Shown here piece after piece: positions 21,943 to 29,526 of a DNA stretch of 32,368 nucleotides. The number at the start of each line of letters is the position of its first letter. Within the stretch, counting starts at the first letter, position 1. The translations under genes and the position numbers were made by a program. Under the pieces are notes generated by a model that worked only from the letters and a program-made list of their open reading frames with translations, was not told where the DNA came from and ran no database searches. This stretch comes from an uncultured Elusimicrobiales bacterium (GTDB lineage Bacteria; Elusimicrobiota; Elusimicrobia; Elusimicrobiales; Elusimicrobiaceae). The DNA lies in the NCBI GenBank assembly GCA_944324735.1, contig CALUXL010000017.1:1-32368 (forward strand), in the 5' to 3' direction.

Positions 21943-22616
21943 TGTTTTTGTAATTTGGCTAATTCTTTGGTGAAACTTTTTACCAGTACGCGGGCCAAAT
22001 AATCCGCGGCGGACAGCGCACTCGCGCCTTCGGCATCGTCCGAGCCTATCCACACCACTTCACCGGTTTCCACATCCACCAATTTGGCAATCACACCCAC
22101 CTGCGCGTTAATGGTATAGGCTTGGGGAGTGAGCTCGCTGGAGTGGGAGTATTCCGTCCCTACCCGGCGGGAATAAGCCGCGTAGGAGCCGTCCGGCAAT
22201 TGCATCACATCCTGCGTATACACGGGGCGGCTTTCGGTACGGCGCGTGGCTACCATGGTTAATTCCTTACGGGTAGGCGTATAGGCAGTTACTTCGCCAA
22301 TGAGCAGTACGTCCACCCCTAAAATTTTGCCTATTTCGCGTGTGGTTTCAGGCGATAAATAACCCGATACGGAAATGTTATGCTCCTTTAACACGCTTTC
22401 CAGCTGGGCGCGTTCCACCACTTTAAAGCCCGCGCTGATTAAGTATTTGGCAAACAGGTTTTCCACCCCTTGTAAAGAAGACCAGCTGCTTTCAAACGAC
22501 ATAATACCAATGCGCTGCATTTGGTTAAAATTATACGTGCGGCTGATAACTGTTTTGGGAGTGCACCCGGTTAATAATAGGCAAAAAGCCAAAACAAATA
22601 GGCAAAATTTCTTCAT
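21939..22616 (-). CDS. CsgG-like lipoprotein
   Basis: 225 residues from the ATG at 22614-22616, chosen because MKKFCLFVLAFCLLLTGC is a textbook lipoprotein signal; an upstream in-frame ATG lies before it. After the lipobox the protein resembles the CsgG/LpoB-like fold: RIGIMSFESSW, a GVENLFAKYLISAGFKVVERAQLESVLKE-type stretch, then EIGKILGVDVLLIGEVTAY, and later AKLVDVETGEVVW. CsgG forms the curli secretion pore and LpoB activates a penicillin-binding protein; related lipoproteins often have no known role, and no curli genes are here. The ATG lies six bases after TATAAT without a ribosome binding site, so the mRNA may be leaderless. Coupled by ATGA to the small membrane protein gene. Confidence 0.75.
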   Translation of the reverse strand: MKKFCLFVLAFCLLLTGCTPKTVISRTYNFNQMQRIGIMSFESSWSSLQGVENLFAKYLISAGFKVVERAQLESVLKEHNISVSGYLSPETTREIGKILGVDVLLIGEVTAYTPTRKELTMVATRRTESRPVYTQDVMQLPDGSYAAYSRRVGTEYSHSSELTPQAYTINAQVGVIAKLVDVETGEVVWIGSDDAEGASALSAADYLARVLVKSFTKELAKLQKQ

Positions 22617-22622
22617 AAGTTC

Positions 22623-22628
22623 ATTATA
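22623..22628 (-). promoter_or_regulatory. -10 box of the CsgG-like gene, probable leaderless start
   Basis: TATAAT on the minus strand, exactly six bases before the ATG at 22614-22616. No convincing -35 box. The usual start distance puts the transcript's first base at the start codon. Confidence 0.5.
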
Positions 22629-22662
22629 TAATTTTCCGGCAGGAAGCACACCTATAAAAAGA

Positions 22663-22668
22663 TATAAT
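22663..22668 (+). promoter_or_regulatory. -10 box of kdsC
   Basis: TATAAT on the plus strand, 16 bases before the kdsC ATG; the short leader carries AGGA as ribosome binding site. The -35 region is poor. It is divergent from the promoter at 22623-22628, only 34 bases away. Confidence 0.45.
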
Positions 22669-22684
22669 TTATATAGGAACTTTT

Positions 22685-23275
22685 ATGAATAATACGGCAT
22701 TTGAACAAAAAGCAAAACAAATTAAAATGTTTCTAACGGATGTGGACGGCGTTATGACCGACGGGACCCTCAGTTTTTTTACGGACCAAACCGGCACCGC
22801 GCGGGAAATTAAACGCTTTGAATCGTTAGACGGCATGGGTTTGTTGTTTTTAAAATACTGTGGCATTTCCACCGGTATTATATCCAAAGGCAACAGCCCC
22901 ACGCTGGAATTTTGGGCCAAAGCGCTGGGTATGGATGTTTTGTACTATAACATCTCCGCCAAAACCCGCGCGCTGGAACACGTGCAGCAAACCCGCGGTA
23001 TTTTGCCGCAGGAAATTGCCTTCGTGGGGGACGACTTGATAGACCTGGGCGTATTAAAAAAAGTAGGCCTTCCCTTAAGTGTGCCCAACGGAGTGCCGGA
23101 AGCCCAGCAAGCGGCCCTGTACGTTACCCAAAAAACGGGCGGACGCGGCGCCGTGCGCGAACTGGCGGAAAAAATACTAAAAGCACGCGGCCAGTGGCAG
23201 CAAGTGGTGCAGGATGTAGAAAGCGGCGTGTTTCAAAACCCGCAGGGGCCTTTGGCTGTGGTTCGGGGCTTGTAA
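22685..23275 (+). CDS. kdsC: 3-deoxy-D-manno-octulosonate 8-phosphate phosphatase (KdsC-like)
   Basis: HAD-superfamily phosphatase of the KdsC type, removing phosphate from KDO-8-P on the way to lipopolysaccharide inner core. 196 residues. HAD motif I is FLTDVDGVMTDG with nucleophile Asp19 and acid/base Asp21; motif II lies in TGIISKGNS (normally SGR); motif III/IV is FVGDDLIDLGVL; the end TGGRGAVRELAEKIL is a KdsC signature. The tail is a little longer than the Escherichia coli enzyme. Its presence argues for a Gram-negative cell with KDO. Related NeuA-linked phosphatases exist, but no sialic-acid gene is near. Confidence 0.88.
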   Translation: MNNTAFEQKAKQIKMFLTDVDGVMTDGTLSFFTDQTGTAREIKRFESLDGMGLLFLKYCGISTGIISKGNSPTLEFWAKALGMDVLYYNISAKTRALEHVQQTRGILPQEIAFVGDDLIDLGVLKKVGLPLSVPNGVPEAQQAALYVTQKTGGRGAVRELAEKILKARGQWQQVVQDVESGVFQNPQGPLAVVRGL

Positions 23276-23279
23276 TGTA

Positions 23280-23308
23280 TTGTAAAAATGCTTTAAAACA
23301 GTTACAAT
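23280..23308 (+). promoter_or_regulatory. Promoter of the beta-barrel gene
   Basis: TTGTAA (23280-23285), 17-base spacer, TACAAT (23303-23308). The leader of about 24 bases carries AAAGGAG before the ATG at 23339. Confidence 0.7.
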
Positions 23309-23338
23309 AATTTAACTTATTGATTGTAAAGGAGCTGT

Positions 23339-23992
23339 ATGAAAAAACTCATTTTGCTGTGTGCTGTATTAATGGTAGCGCCGCTTTCGGCCATGGCCAA
23401 AGACGCTTACCACGATTATTACGGCCTGGAAGAATATGGCCTGCGCAATAATACCACCCGCGTGGAATTTTACGGCGGTGTGGCGGAACCCCAAAGCAAC
23501 TGGACCCACAACGGGCAGGAAGTGGAAATCGGCAAGACTGGTTTCTCCGCCGGGTTGGCTTTCCTGCGCAACATTGGGCCTTTCTTCACCTTGGGGCTGG
23601 ACGGCAACTACGCCGGTTTTGCCAGCGGCGATAAATTCAACGCCGGCACCCAAAAAGCCAAATACACCTCCGGCATTGCCACGGGGTTATTAATTGGGCG
23701 TTTTAACTTTTTCCCTTCTCAACCCACCCGCTTTTATGTAACTTCCGGTTTGGGTATTGGGCATATGTTCTCCCGCGAAAAATTTGACGACGGCACCCAC
23801 GATACCGTAAACAGCACCAGCTGGGCCGGTATGCTTGGCGCCGGGGTGGAATTTGACGTAGACGATACCGTCATCTTTGGCGTGGAAGGACGCTATAACT
23901 TGGTAGACTTAGACGGCGATTATCAAGACGCTTTAGGCAAAGGCCGCTATCACTATTTAAGCGCTTTGTTAAAAATCGGCTGCCGCTTCTAA
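23339..23992 (+). CDS. Outer-membrane beta-barrel protein (OmpW/OprF-like size class)
   Basis: 217 residues with signal peptide (LILLCAVLMVAPLSAMA, cut near residue 20). The mature part is a series of amphipathic beta strands rich in Gly, Tyr and Phe, such as GFSAGLAFLRNIGPFFTLGLDGNY and FYVTSGLGIGHMF, ending YHYLSALLKIGCRF with a C-terminal Phe that fits the BAM recognition signal. Eight strands are likely from the length. Its end resembles that of the broken barrel gene at 17358-18077, so the two are paralogues, and this one may be the surviving copy. A strong ribosome binding site AAAGGAG precedes the ATG. Exact function unknown. Confidence 0.85.
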   Translation: MKKLILLCAVLMVAPLSAMAKDAYHDYYGLEEYGLRNNTTRVEFYGGVAEPQSNWTHNGQEVEIGKTGFSAGLAFLRNIGPFFTLGLDGNYAGFASGDKFNAGTQKAKYTSGIATGLLIGRFNFFPSQPTRFYVTSGLGIGHMFSREKFDDGTHDTVNSTSWAGMLGAGVEFDVDDTVIFGVEGRYNLVDLDGDYQDALGKGRYHYLSALLKIGCRF

Positions 23993-24010
23993 TCTGCACC
24001 CATTTATTAC

Positions 24011-24043
24011 AACCCGTTGCCCTACCGGACAGCGGGTTTTTTT
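24011..24043 (+). terminator. Intrinsic terminator after the beta-barrel gene
   Basis: CCCGTTG / CAGCGGG (24013-24019 with 24030-24036, one GU pair), ten-base loop, followed by T7. Confidence 0.85.
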
Positions 24044-24080
24044 ATAACCGGGCATAACGCCCTTTATACAGGAATTTTAC

Positions 24081-25139
24081 ATGGAAGTACAAACTTATTC
24101 TGCTTTTACCATGGGCGCGCTGGCCGTTATTGTGCTGGCGGCGCTTACCTTGCCGTTTTTAATTCATAAGATTGAAGAAGAACTGGAAATATTCTTACTG
24201 GTCTGCGGCGTGGCGGCCGTGAGTATTTCCGGTTTATGGTCCGGCCATTTGGTGGCGGAAGGCTTAAAAGAACCGCTTACCATTACGGCGGCTGTATTGG
24301 TGTTGGGCGTTGTGTTTAAACAGTTTGGCAATTACCTGGCCCACGGCGTGCACTGGCTGGAAAAGAAAACCGGCCCGCGCGTACTGCTGTTTTGTACGGT
24401 ACTGCTACTAGGGCTTACGTCCAGCATTATTACCGCCATTGTGGCGGCGCTGGCGGCGGCGGAAATTGTAAAACTGCTGGATTTGGAAAACCGCCTAAAA
24501 ACCAAACTGACCGTTTACATTTGTTTTGCCGTAGGGCTGGGAGCCGTATTAACCCCCATTGGGGAACCCCTCTCCACCATTGTGGTGGCCAAATTAAAAG
24601 GGGCGCCGTATTATGCCGATTTTTTCTTTCTGCTTAAACTGATGGGCGCCTGGATTTTGCCCGGTATTTTACTGTTTGCGGCCTTAGCCGCCCGCCTGGG
24701 CAAAGGGCGCCAACTTACTCAACCCGCGCAGGAAAACGCCCGTGGTGAAACGTACAAAACCATTTTAATGCGCGCCGGGAAAGTATATCTGTTTGTGGCG
24801 GCCCTCATTTGGTTGGGCGAAGGGTTAAAACCGCTGGCCGCGCAAACCATTACCAAACTTTCCAAATATGCGCTGTATTGGATTAACTCCCTATCGGCCG
24901 TGTTGGATAACGCCACCCTGGCCAGCATTGAAATTATGCCTTCTTTGGGGCAGGAAACGCTGGTGTTTTTAACCATGTCTCTCATTTTGGCGGGCGGGTT
25001 ACTGATACCGGGCAATATACCCAATATTATTTGTGCCTCCAAATTAAACATTAAAAGCAAAGAATGGGCACGGGAAGCCCTGCCGGTGGGGCTGGTGCTG
25101 ATGGTGATTTACTTTATTATAATGTCTTTGGTATTATAG
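24081..25139 (+). CDS. Predicted ion transporter (DUF1646-like, ion-transporter superfamily)
   Basis: 352-residue integral membrane protein with about 9-10 hydrophobic segments. The sequence resembles the DUF1646 group of the ion transporter (IT) superfamily, relatives of ArsB and NhaD: a repeat of GLTSSIITAIVAALAAAEIV and FAVGLGAVLTPIGEPLSTIVVAKL in the first half and LDNATLASIEIMP plus LLIPGNIPNIICASKLNIKSK in the second. Such motifs (Asn/Pro/Gly-rich re-entrant loops) bind cations or anions. I infer a cation or cation/proton transporter; substrate uncertain. AGGA precedes the ATG. A MgtC-type gene starts 4 bases after its stop, hinting at a shared role in ion balance. Confidence 0.7.
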   Translation: MEVQTYSAFTMGALAVIVLAALTLPFLIHKIEEELEIFLLVCGVAAVSISGLWSGHLVAEGLKEPLTITAAVLVLGVVFKQFGNYLAHGVHWLEKKTGPRVLLFCTVLLLGLTSSIITAIVAALAAAEIVKLLDLENRLKTKLTVYICFAVGLGAVLTPIGEPLSTIVVAKLKGAPYYADFFFLLKLMGAWILPGILLFAALAARLGKGRQLTQPAQENARGETYKTILMRAGKVYLFVAALIWLGEGLKPLAAQTITKLSKYALYWINSLSAVLDNATLASIEIMPSLGQETLVFLTMSLILAGGLLIPGNIPNIICASKLNIKSKEWAREALPVGLVLMVIYFIIMSLVL

Positions 25140-25143
25140 TGCT

Positions 25144-25773
25144 ATGGATGAACTTTTAATAAAAGTGGCTTTGTCGTTAATTTTGGGCGGGGTGTTGGGT
25201 ATGGAACGCCAATACCACGATAAACCCGCCGGCTACGCCACCAACTGCTTAATCTGCTTGGGGGCCACGTTGTTTACCATACTGTCTCAACATATGGGCA
25301 ACCAAGGTGGGGACCCGGGCCGCATCGCCGCGCAAATTGTAACCGGCGTGGGGTTTATTGGCGCGGGGTCTATCCTGCGCGACGGGAATAAAATTTCCGG
25401 CTTAACCACGGCCGCCGGCGTATGGCTGGTGGCGGCGATTGGTATGGCGGTGGGATATGGGGAATATATTTTAGCGTCTGTATTTTCCGCCTCCATACTG
25501 CTTATTCAATTAGGCGTACGCAAAACCATCAAACTGCTGGAATTTGTAAAACATTACGATACCATCTACCTGCAGTGCAGCCCCAAATGGGCCGTGGTGG
25601 ACGAAATTTGCCGCCGCATTGAAAGCCACAAAATTTCCATCTTAAAGCAAGAAGTAACCAAACAGGACAACCTGTTTGTGGTGTCCATTACGGCCACATT
25701 TACCGGGCGGGAATTTTATAAAATTACCAAAGATTTGCTGGAAATGCCCGAAGTAAAATCTTTATATAAATAA
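25144..25773 (+). CDS. MgtC/SapB-family membrane protein
   Basis: 209 residues. Four to five transmembrane helices in the first 125 residues with the MgtC signature: GGVLGMERQYHDKPAG, TNCLICLGATLF, RIAAQIVTGVGFIGAGSILRDG and GLTTAAGVWLVAAIGMAVGYG. The C-terminal 80 residues form a soluble ACT-like domain. MgtC proteins help cells survive low magnesium and, in pathogens, bind the F1Fo ATP synthase or affect membrane potential; which applies here is unknown. It follows the ion transporter by 4 bases with no good ribosome binding site of its own, suggesting coupling. The DegT gene follows after 14 bases. Confidence 0.9.
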   Translation: MDELLIKVALSLILGGVLGMERQYHDKPAGYATNCLICLGATLFTILSQHMGNQGGDPGRIAAQIVTGVGFIGAGSILRDGNKISGLTTAAGVWLVAAIGMAVGYGEYILASVFSASILLIQLGVRKTIKLLEFVKHYDTIYLQCSPKWAVVDEICRRIESHKISILKQEVTKQDNLFVVSITATFTGREFYKITKDLLEMPEVKSLYK

Positions 25774-25787
25774 CTACAGGAGCTTTT

Positions 25788-26921
25788 ATGGCAGATGATC
25801 CAATCCCATTATTTAACTTGCAAACCCAATACCAGGCCTTAAAACCCCGCCTGCACCAGGCGGTGTTGGAAGCGTTAGACTCCAACCAATGGCTTTTAGG
25901 CCCTCAAACCGCGCAGTTTGAAGAAGAGTTTGCCCAGTTAATTGGGGTGAAACATTGCATTGCCTGCTCCAGCGGGGCCAGCGCCCTGCAAATTGCTTTA
26001 CTGGCCGCCGGCATTGGCCCGGGGGACGAAGTAATCACCACGCCGTTTACGTTTATTGCCACGTCGTCTTCCATTTCCTTAACGGGGGCGCGCTTTGTAT
26101 TTGCCGATATTGACCCGCGCACCTATAACCTGGACGTACAAGACGCCGAACGCAAAATTACCAAACACACCAAAGCCATTTTACCCGTGCATTTGTATGG
26201 TTACCCCGCCAATATGGAAGCCATCATGCACCTGGCTAATGAACACGGCCTAAAGGTAATTGAAGACTGCGCCCAAGCCCACCTGGCCCAGGCAGACGGT
26301 GTTTGCGTGGGCGGCATTGGCACGGCGGGTGCGTTTAGCTTTTACCCCAGCAAAAATTTAGGCGCCTGCGGAGACGCCGGCTGCGTAACCGCCAATGATG
26401 ACGATGTAGCCGCCAAGTCACGCTCTCTGCGCCACTGGGGCCGCGCGCCGGATGAAGCCTATGAGTATATTTGCGAAGGCTCCACCCTGCGTATGGATGA
26501 ATTGCAAGCGGCCATCCTGCGTGTAAAATTGCCCCTGCTGGAACAATGGACCGACGCCCGCCGTAAAGCCGCCGCCTGGTATGAAGAAGGTTTGACCGGG
26601 GTGCCCGTTACTTTACCCCCCACACCGCCTGCCGGCTGGAGCCAACCCTTCTACTTCTACACCATCCGCGCGGAACGGCGTGATGAACTGATGGCTTACC
26701 TGCGCCAACACGGCATTGGCTGTGCGGTATATTACCCGGTTCCCTTATACAGCCAACCCGCCTACGCACACCTGCAGTTGGACCCGCAGGACTACCCCCA
26801 CACGCAACAAGCTTGCCAGGAAGTACTTTCTCTGCCGATGTTCCCGGAGATTACGCCCGAACAAGTGCAGCGCGTGTGCAATACGATACGCGACTTCTAT
26901 GAACAAGACGCTACCGTATAA
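25788..26921 (+). CDS. DegT/DnrJ/EryC1/StrS-family sugar aminotransferase
   Basis: PLP-dependent aminotransferase acting on a keto sugar nucleotide, for making amino sugars of surface glycans. 377 residues. PLP-binding features are SSGASALQIAL (about 61-71), IEDCAQAH with Asp160 contacting the pyridine nitrogen, and SFYPSKNLGACGDAG with Lys189 as Schiff-base lysine. The start AGGAG lies 6 bases before the ATG. It is the last gene of the transporter-MgtC-aminotransferase run and ends in a strong terminator. No sugar dehydratase or acetyltransferase is next to it, so the substrate (WecE-, FdtB- or WbpE-like) cannot be told. Confidence 0.92.
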   Translation: MADDPIPLFNLQTQYQALKPRLHQAVLEALDSNQWLLGPQTAQFEEEFAQLIGVKHCIACSSGASALQIALLAAGIGPGDEVITTPFTFIATSSSISLTGARFVFADIDPRTYNLDVQDAERKITKHTKAILPVHLYGYPANMEAIMHLANEHGLKVIEDCAQAHLAQADGVCVGGIGTAGAFSFYPSKNLGACGDAGCVTANDDDVAAKSRSLRHWGRAPDEAYEYICEGSTLRMDELQAAILRVKLPLLEQWTDARRKAAAWYEEGLTGVPVTLPPTPPAGWSQPFYFYTIRAERRDELMAYLRQHGIGCAVYYPVPLYSQPAYAHLQLDPQDYPHTQQACQEVLSLPMFPEITPEQVQRVCNTIRDFYEQDATV

Positions 26922-26938
26922 TCTTTCTACACCCCTTC

Positions 26939-26970
26939 ATACCCCGCTTGGAAAAGCGGGGTATTTTTTT
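26939..26970 (+). terminator. Intrinsic terminator after the aminotransferase gene
   Basis: Perfect 11-bp stem ATACCCCGCTT / AAGCGGGGTAT (26939-26949 with 26954-26964), four-base loop, then T7. Confidence 0.93.
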
Positions 26971-27018
26971 ATATTTTCCCCCATAGGCTACAAGACTCCC
27001 CGGAAGCAAGCCCATACA

Positions 27019-27050
27019 TAAAAAATCCCCCGCGCACCAAGCGCAGGGGC
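27019..27050 (-). terminator. Intrinsic terminator of the zinc-ribbon gene
   Basis: CCCC.GCGC / GCGC.GGGG-type stem around 27026-27049 with a short loop and A6 on the left, giving the U tract on the minus strand; it lies just past the stop of the zinc-ribbon gene. Confidence 0.8.
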
Positions 27051-27071
27051 AGCCAATAAAGTAGTAAAAAA

Positions 27072-27344
27072 TTAAAGGTTTTTCTTCCAGCGTTTTAAAG
27101 TGGGAAGGACCAGGCGCATCATTTCATGGGCTTGGCGGGAGGAAAGCTCCGGGTGGGCCTGCGTCATAAAAGGAATGCAGGTATCAATCATTTCGTCCAT
27201 GGTTAAATCGGCCGTAAAGTCCCCCTGTTGGTAACAGTAGGAGCAATAATCCGGGTTGGGGGTGCCGTCTTCGTTCGTTCCCAAAGAGGCCACATCCAAC
27301 AAAGGCATACCGCAACTTTGGCAAAAGGTTAATTTTTCACTCAT
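27072..27344 (-). CDS. Putative zinc-ribbon domain protein
   Basis: 90 residues from the ATG at 27342-27344 (MSEKLTFCQSCGMPLLD); a longer start seven codons upstream would precede the conserved N-terminus. Cys pairs in CQSCGMPL and YCSYCYQQGDF are the four zinc ligands of a family I know as the putative zinc ribbon (PF12674), normally with TNEDGTxNPDYC and a TMDEMIDTCIPFM helix, both present. Function of the family is not established; single-domain members occur widely in gut bacteria. No ribosome binding site; an extended -10 box six bases before the ATG points to a leaderless mRNA. Stands alone between two terminators. Confidence 0.85.
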   Translation of the reverse strand: MSEKLTFCQSCGMPLLDVASLGTNEDGTPNPDYCSYCYQQGDFTADLTMDEMIDTCIPFMTQAHPELSSRQAHEMMRLVLPTLKRWKKNL

Positions 27345-27350
27345 AGTAAA

Positions 27351-27360
27351 ATAATAGCAA
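27351..27360 (-). promoter_or_regulatory. Extended -10 promoter, probable leaderless start
   Basis: Minus strand TTGC followed by TATTAT (plus 27351-27356): TG-C-TATTAT, an extended -10 element exactly six bases before the zinc-ribbon ATG. The same layout precedes the lipoprotein gene at 6686 and the glycosyltransferase gene at 31636. Confidence 0.5.
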
Positions 27361-27687
27361 ATCAAACAGGCAAAAACGCAAAGCCTAAATTTTGTATCTC
27401 AAAAATTAGTTTAACTAACTTTATTTTACTTCTCTTTCTTTTTTAGGCATTTTGGGGCCTAAAAGTGTAAAAAAGAATCAAAATCAAGTATTTCTCCGTC
27501 GGAGAATTTTATTTTTAGCAAAACCGGGTTTATTTTTAATTTTTAAGTATAAGGCTATATACTTTCTTTGTTTTTTAAAAATAGCCGCACCATACAGCCT
27601 TTTTGACTAAAAATGCCTTTGTGGGTACTATTGGCCGTTGTAAGAAGGATGAAAACCTATTTTTTACATTTTTCCCCCCGCAAACAT
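27361..27687. other. Gene-free AT-rich spacer with several competing hairpins
   Basis: No credible gene. On the plus strand: TTTTAGGC/GCCTAAAA (27441-27448 with 27457-27464); a terminator-like TTCTCC-GTC-GGAGAA plus T-rich tail at 27492-27516; and a set of mutually exclusive stems, AAGTAT/ATACTT (27545-27550, 27559-27564), GGCTAT/ATAGCC (27553-27558, 27581-27586), and AAGGCTATAT/ATACAGCCTT (27551-27560, 27593-27602, one mismatch) followed by T's. This could be an untranslated RNA or a terminator cluster between the convergent-facing units; I see no DnaA boxes. Confidence 0.4.
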
Positions 27688-27713
27688 AAAAAAACCCCGG
27701 GTTAACCCCGGGG
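27688..27713 (-). terminator. Intrinsic terminator of parA-parB
   Basis: Perfect 7-bp stem CCCCGGG / CCCGGGG (27695-27701 with 27707-27713), five-base loop, A7 on the left giving a U tract on the minus strand, 19 bases after the parB stop. Confidence 0.9.
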
Positions 27714-27731
27714 CCCTGTAGGAAGGTTCTT

Positions 27732-28625
27732 TTATAATAATTTGGTTTTTAAACGGCCGGCAATATTATCCAGTTCATCCAAAGAATGGTAATGGATAAC
27801 CAATGTTCCTTTTTTAGGGTTCTTGCCGCACTTTACTTCCACTTTGGTACCCAGCGCGGTTTGCAGGTCAGATTCAAAAGCGGTAATCTCTACCGGTTTG
27901 GCCGCTTTCACCGGTTTGCCGGCAGGCACCATTAAGGCGCGGGCGGCATCTTCGGCCTGGCGGACGGACATTTTGCTTTTTTGCAATTTGGCAAATAAAG
28001 CGGCCTGTTTGGCGGCGTCCGTTACCATAAGAAGCGCCTTTCCGTGGCCTTCGGTAATGGTGCCGTCTTGCAGGGCCTGCTGGATGTTTTCCGGCAGTTC
28101 CAGCAAGCGCAGCGCATTGGAAACGGCTGCCTTGGATTTACCACAATAAGCGGCCAGTTCCGTTTGCGTTACATAAAATTTGCTCATCAGGCTTTTATAG
28201 CCCAGGGCGGTTTCAATGGGGTTTAAATCTTCACGCTGGATGTTTTCAATCAACGCCAAGGCACACATTTGTTTATCATCCAAATGTTTATGGATGATGG
28301 CGTCAATTTCCGTAAGGCCGGCCAACTGGCTGGCACGGAAACGGCGTTCCCCCACTACAATTTCATATTTATCCAAACCGGCGTCATACACCACCACAAT
28401 AGGCTGGGTGAGGCCGTGTTCTTTAATAGATTGGGCAAGTTCGGCCAGTTTTTCATCATTAAAAATGCGGCGGGGCTGAAAGCGGTTGGGAACAATCTTA
28501 GATACGGCAATTTTGGCTACTTGGTTTCCGTTGCCGGGGGCAGCGACCGCGGCGGGGTTTTCCACCATTTCACGGGTTTGTTTTAGCAAAGCGTCAAGCC
28601 CTTTGCCTAAAGCTTGTCTGGACAT
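27732..28625 (-). CDS. parB: Chromosome partitioning protein ParB
   Basis: CTP-dependent DNA clamp that loads at parS sites and, with ParA, segregates the origin region. 297 residues. N-terminal ALGKGLDALL is the ParA-interacting box; the CTP-binding region holds GERRFRASQLAGL and ALIENIQREDLNPIE; the parS-reading helix-turn-helix is TQTELAAYCGKSKAAVSNALRLLELP (about 150-180); the C-terminal dimerisation part ends LDNIAGRLKTKLL. Its ribosome binding site GGAGG is embedded in the last two codons of parA, five bases upstream, so the two are coupled. Two parS-like palindromes lie 0.9 and 1.9 kb away, at 29527 and 30526. Confidence 0.97.
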   Translation of the reverse strand: MSRQALGKGLDALLKQTREMVENPAAVAAPGNGNQVAKIAVSKIVPNRFQPRRIFNDEKLAELAQSIKEHGLTQPIVVVYDAGLDKYEIVVGERRFRASQLAGLTEIDAIIHKHLDDKQMCALALIENIQREDLNPIETALGYKSLMSKFYVTQTELAAYCGKSKAAVSNALRLLELPENIQQALQDGTITEGHGKALLMVTDAAKQAALFAKLQKSKMSVRQAEDAARALMVPAGKPVKAAKPVEITAFESDLQTALGTKVEVKCGKNPKKGTLVIHYHSLDELDNIAGRLKTKLL

Positions 28626-28630
28626 ATTAA

Positions 28631-29464
28631 TCAGCCTCCAAAATCGTAATTATAAGCGGACGGACCGGTAAAAGCGGCGTTTTTATAGTCGCTTACATCA
28701 ATGCCGCGGCGGCTTAAAAATTCGGCCGCTAAGTCTACATAAGCGGCGGCACCGCGGCAGGCGGGGTCATAATCAAAAATAGACTGGCCAAAGCTGGGGG
28801 CTTCCGCCAAACGGATGTTGCGCGGAATGGGTGTTTTGTATACCTTATCCCCAAAGAAATGGCTTACTTCTTCAAACACTTGTTTAGAAAGGTTCATACG
28901 GGCATCGTACATGGTTAAGATGCCGCCATCCAACTTTAAACGAGGGTTTAAAAATTGTTTAATTTTGCCAATGGTGGTCATAAAATGGGCTAAACCTTCC
29001 ATGGCATAATATTCACACTGAACGGGAGTGATAACACTGTCCGCCGCTATTAAAGCATTTAAGGTAAGTAAACCCAAAGAGGGCGGGCAGTCTATTAAAA
29101 TAAAATCATACATGGAGCGAAGCGGGTTTAAGGCTTCCGCCAGCATATTTTCGCGCCCGCGCACGTTTACCAGTTCCACTTCCGCACCGGCTAAGTTTTT
29201 GCAGGCAGGAAGTACATCCAACATTTCATTAGCGGTTTGATGTACAACATCTTCAAAACGGGCGGTTTTGGTAAGCAGATGATAAACGGATTTATCCGTT
29301 TCCCCTAACGTAACCCCCAGGCCGGAACCGGCATTGCCTTGCGGGTCAAAATCAACCAATAAAACCTGGCGGTTTAAAGTGGCCAGTGCATAAGCCAAGT
29401 TAATAGAGGTGGTGGTTTTACCCACACCGCCTTTTTGGTTGGCTATACAAATTATTTCTCCCAT
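28631..29464 (-). CDS. parA: Chromosome partitioning ATPase ParA (Soj)
   Basis: Walker-type ATPase that binds DNA non-specifically and moves ParB-parS complexes. 277 residues, short form without an N-terminal DNA-binding domain, hence chromosomal Soj type. The deviant Walker A box is KGGVGKTT (residues 11-18, signature Lys11), Walker A' LLVDFDPQGNAGSGLG, Walker B FILIDCPPSLGLLTLNAL. Strong GGAGG lies 7 bases before the ATG. A parS-like site lies about 63 bases upstream of the start codon, next to the putative promoter at 29486-29513. Confidence 0.97.
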   Translation of the reverse strand: MGEIICIANQKGGVGKTTTSINLAYALATLNRQVLLVDFDPQGNAGSGLGVTLGETDKSVYHLLTKTARFEDVVHQTANEMLDVLPACKNLAGAEVELVNVRGRENMLAEALNPLRSMYDFILIDCPPSLGLLTLNALIAADSVITPVQCEYYAMEGLAHFMTTIGKIKQFLNPRLKLDGGILTMYDARMNLSKQVFEEVSHFFGDKVYKTPIPRNIRLAEAPSFGQSIFDYDPACRGAAAYVDLAAEFLSRRGIDVSDYKNAAFTGPSAYNYDFGG

Positions 29465-29485
29465 GTAGATCCTCCGTAAGATACC

Positions 29486-29513
29486 TATATATTAAACCAT
29501 AAAAGATTAGCAA
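29486..29513 (-). promoter_or_regulatory. Putative parA-parB promoter
   Basis: Minus strand TTGCTA (plus 29508-29513), 16-base spacer, TATATA (plus 29486-29491). The parS-like palindrome at 29527-29544 starts 14 bases upstream of the -35 box, so ParB bound there could influence this promoter. Confidence 0.4.
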
Positions 29514-29526
29514 AAAGCAACCAAGC

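Noticed and set aside
27613-27705. Small plus-strand reading frame of about 30 codons in the gene-free spacer
   Set aside because: No ribosome binding site, it runs into the parAB terminator, and its composition is unlike the neighbouring genes.
27361-27731. Replication origin next to parAB
   Set aside because: I found no DnaA-box-like sequences (TTATCCACA type) in the spacer and no dnaA, dnaN, rpmH or gidA genes in the window.
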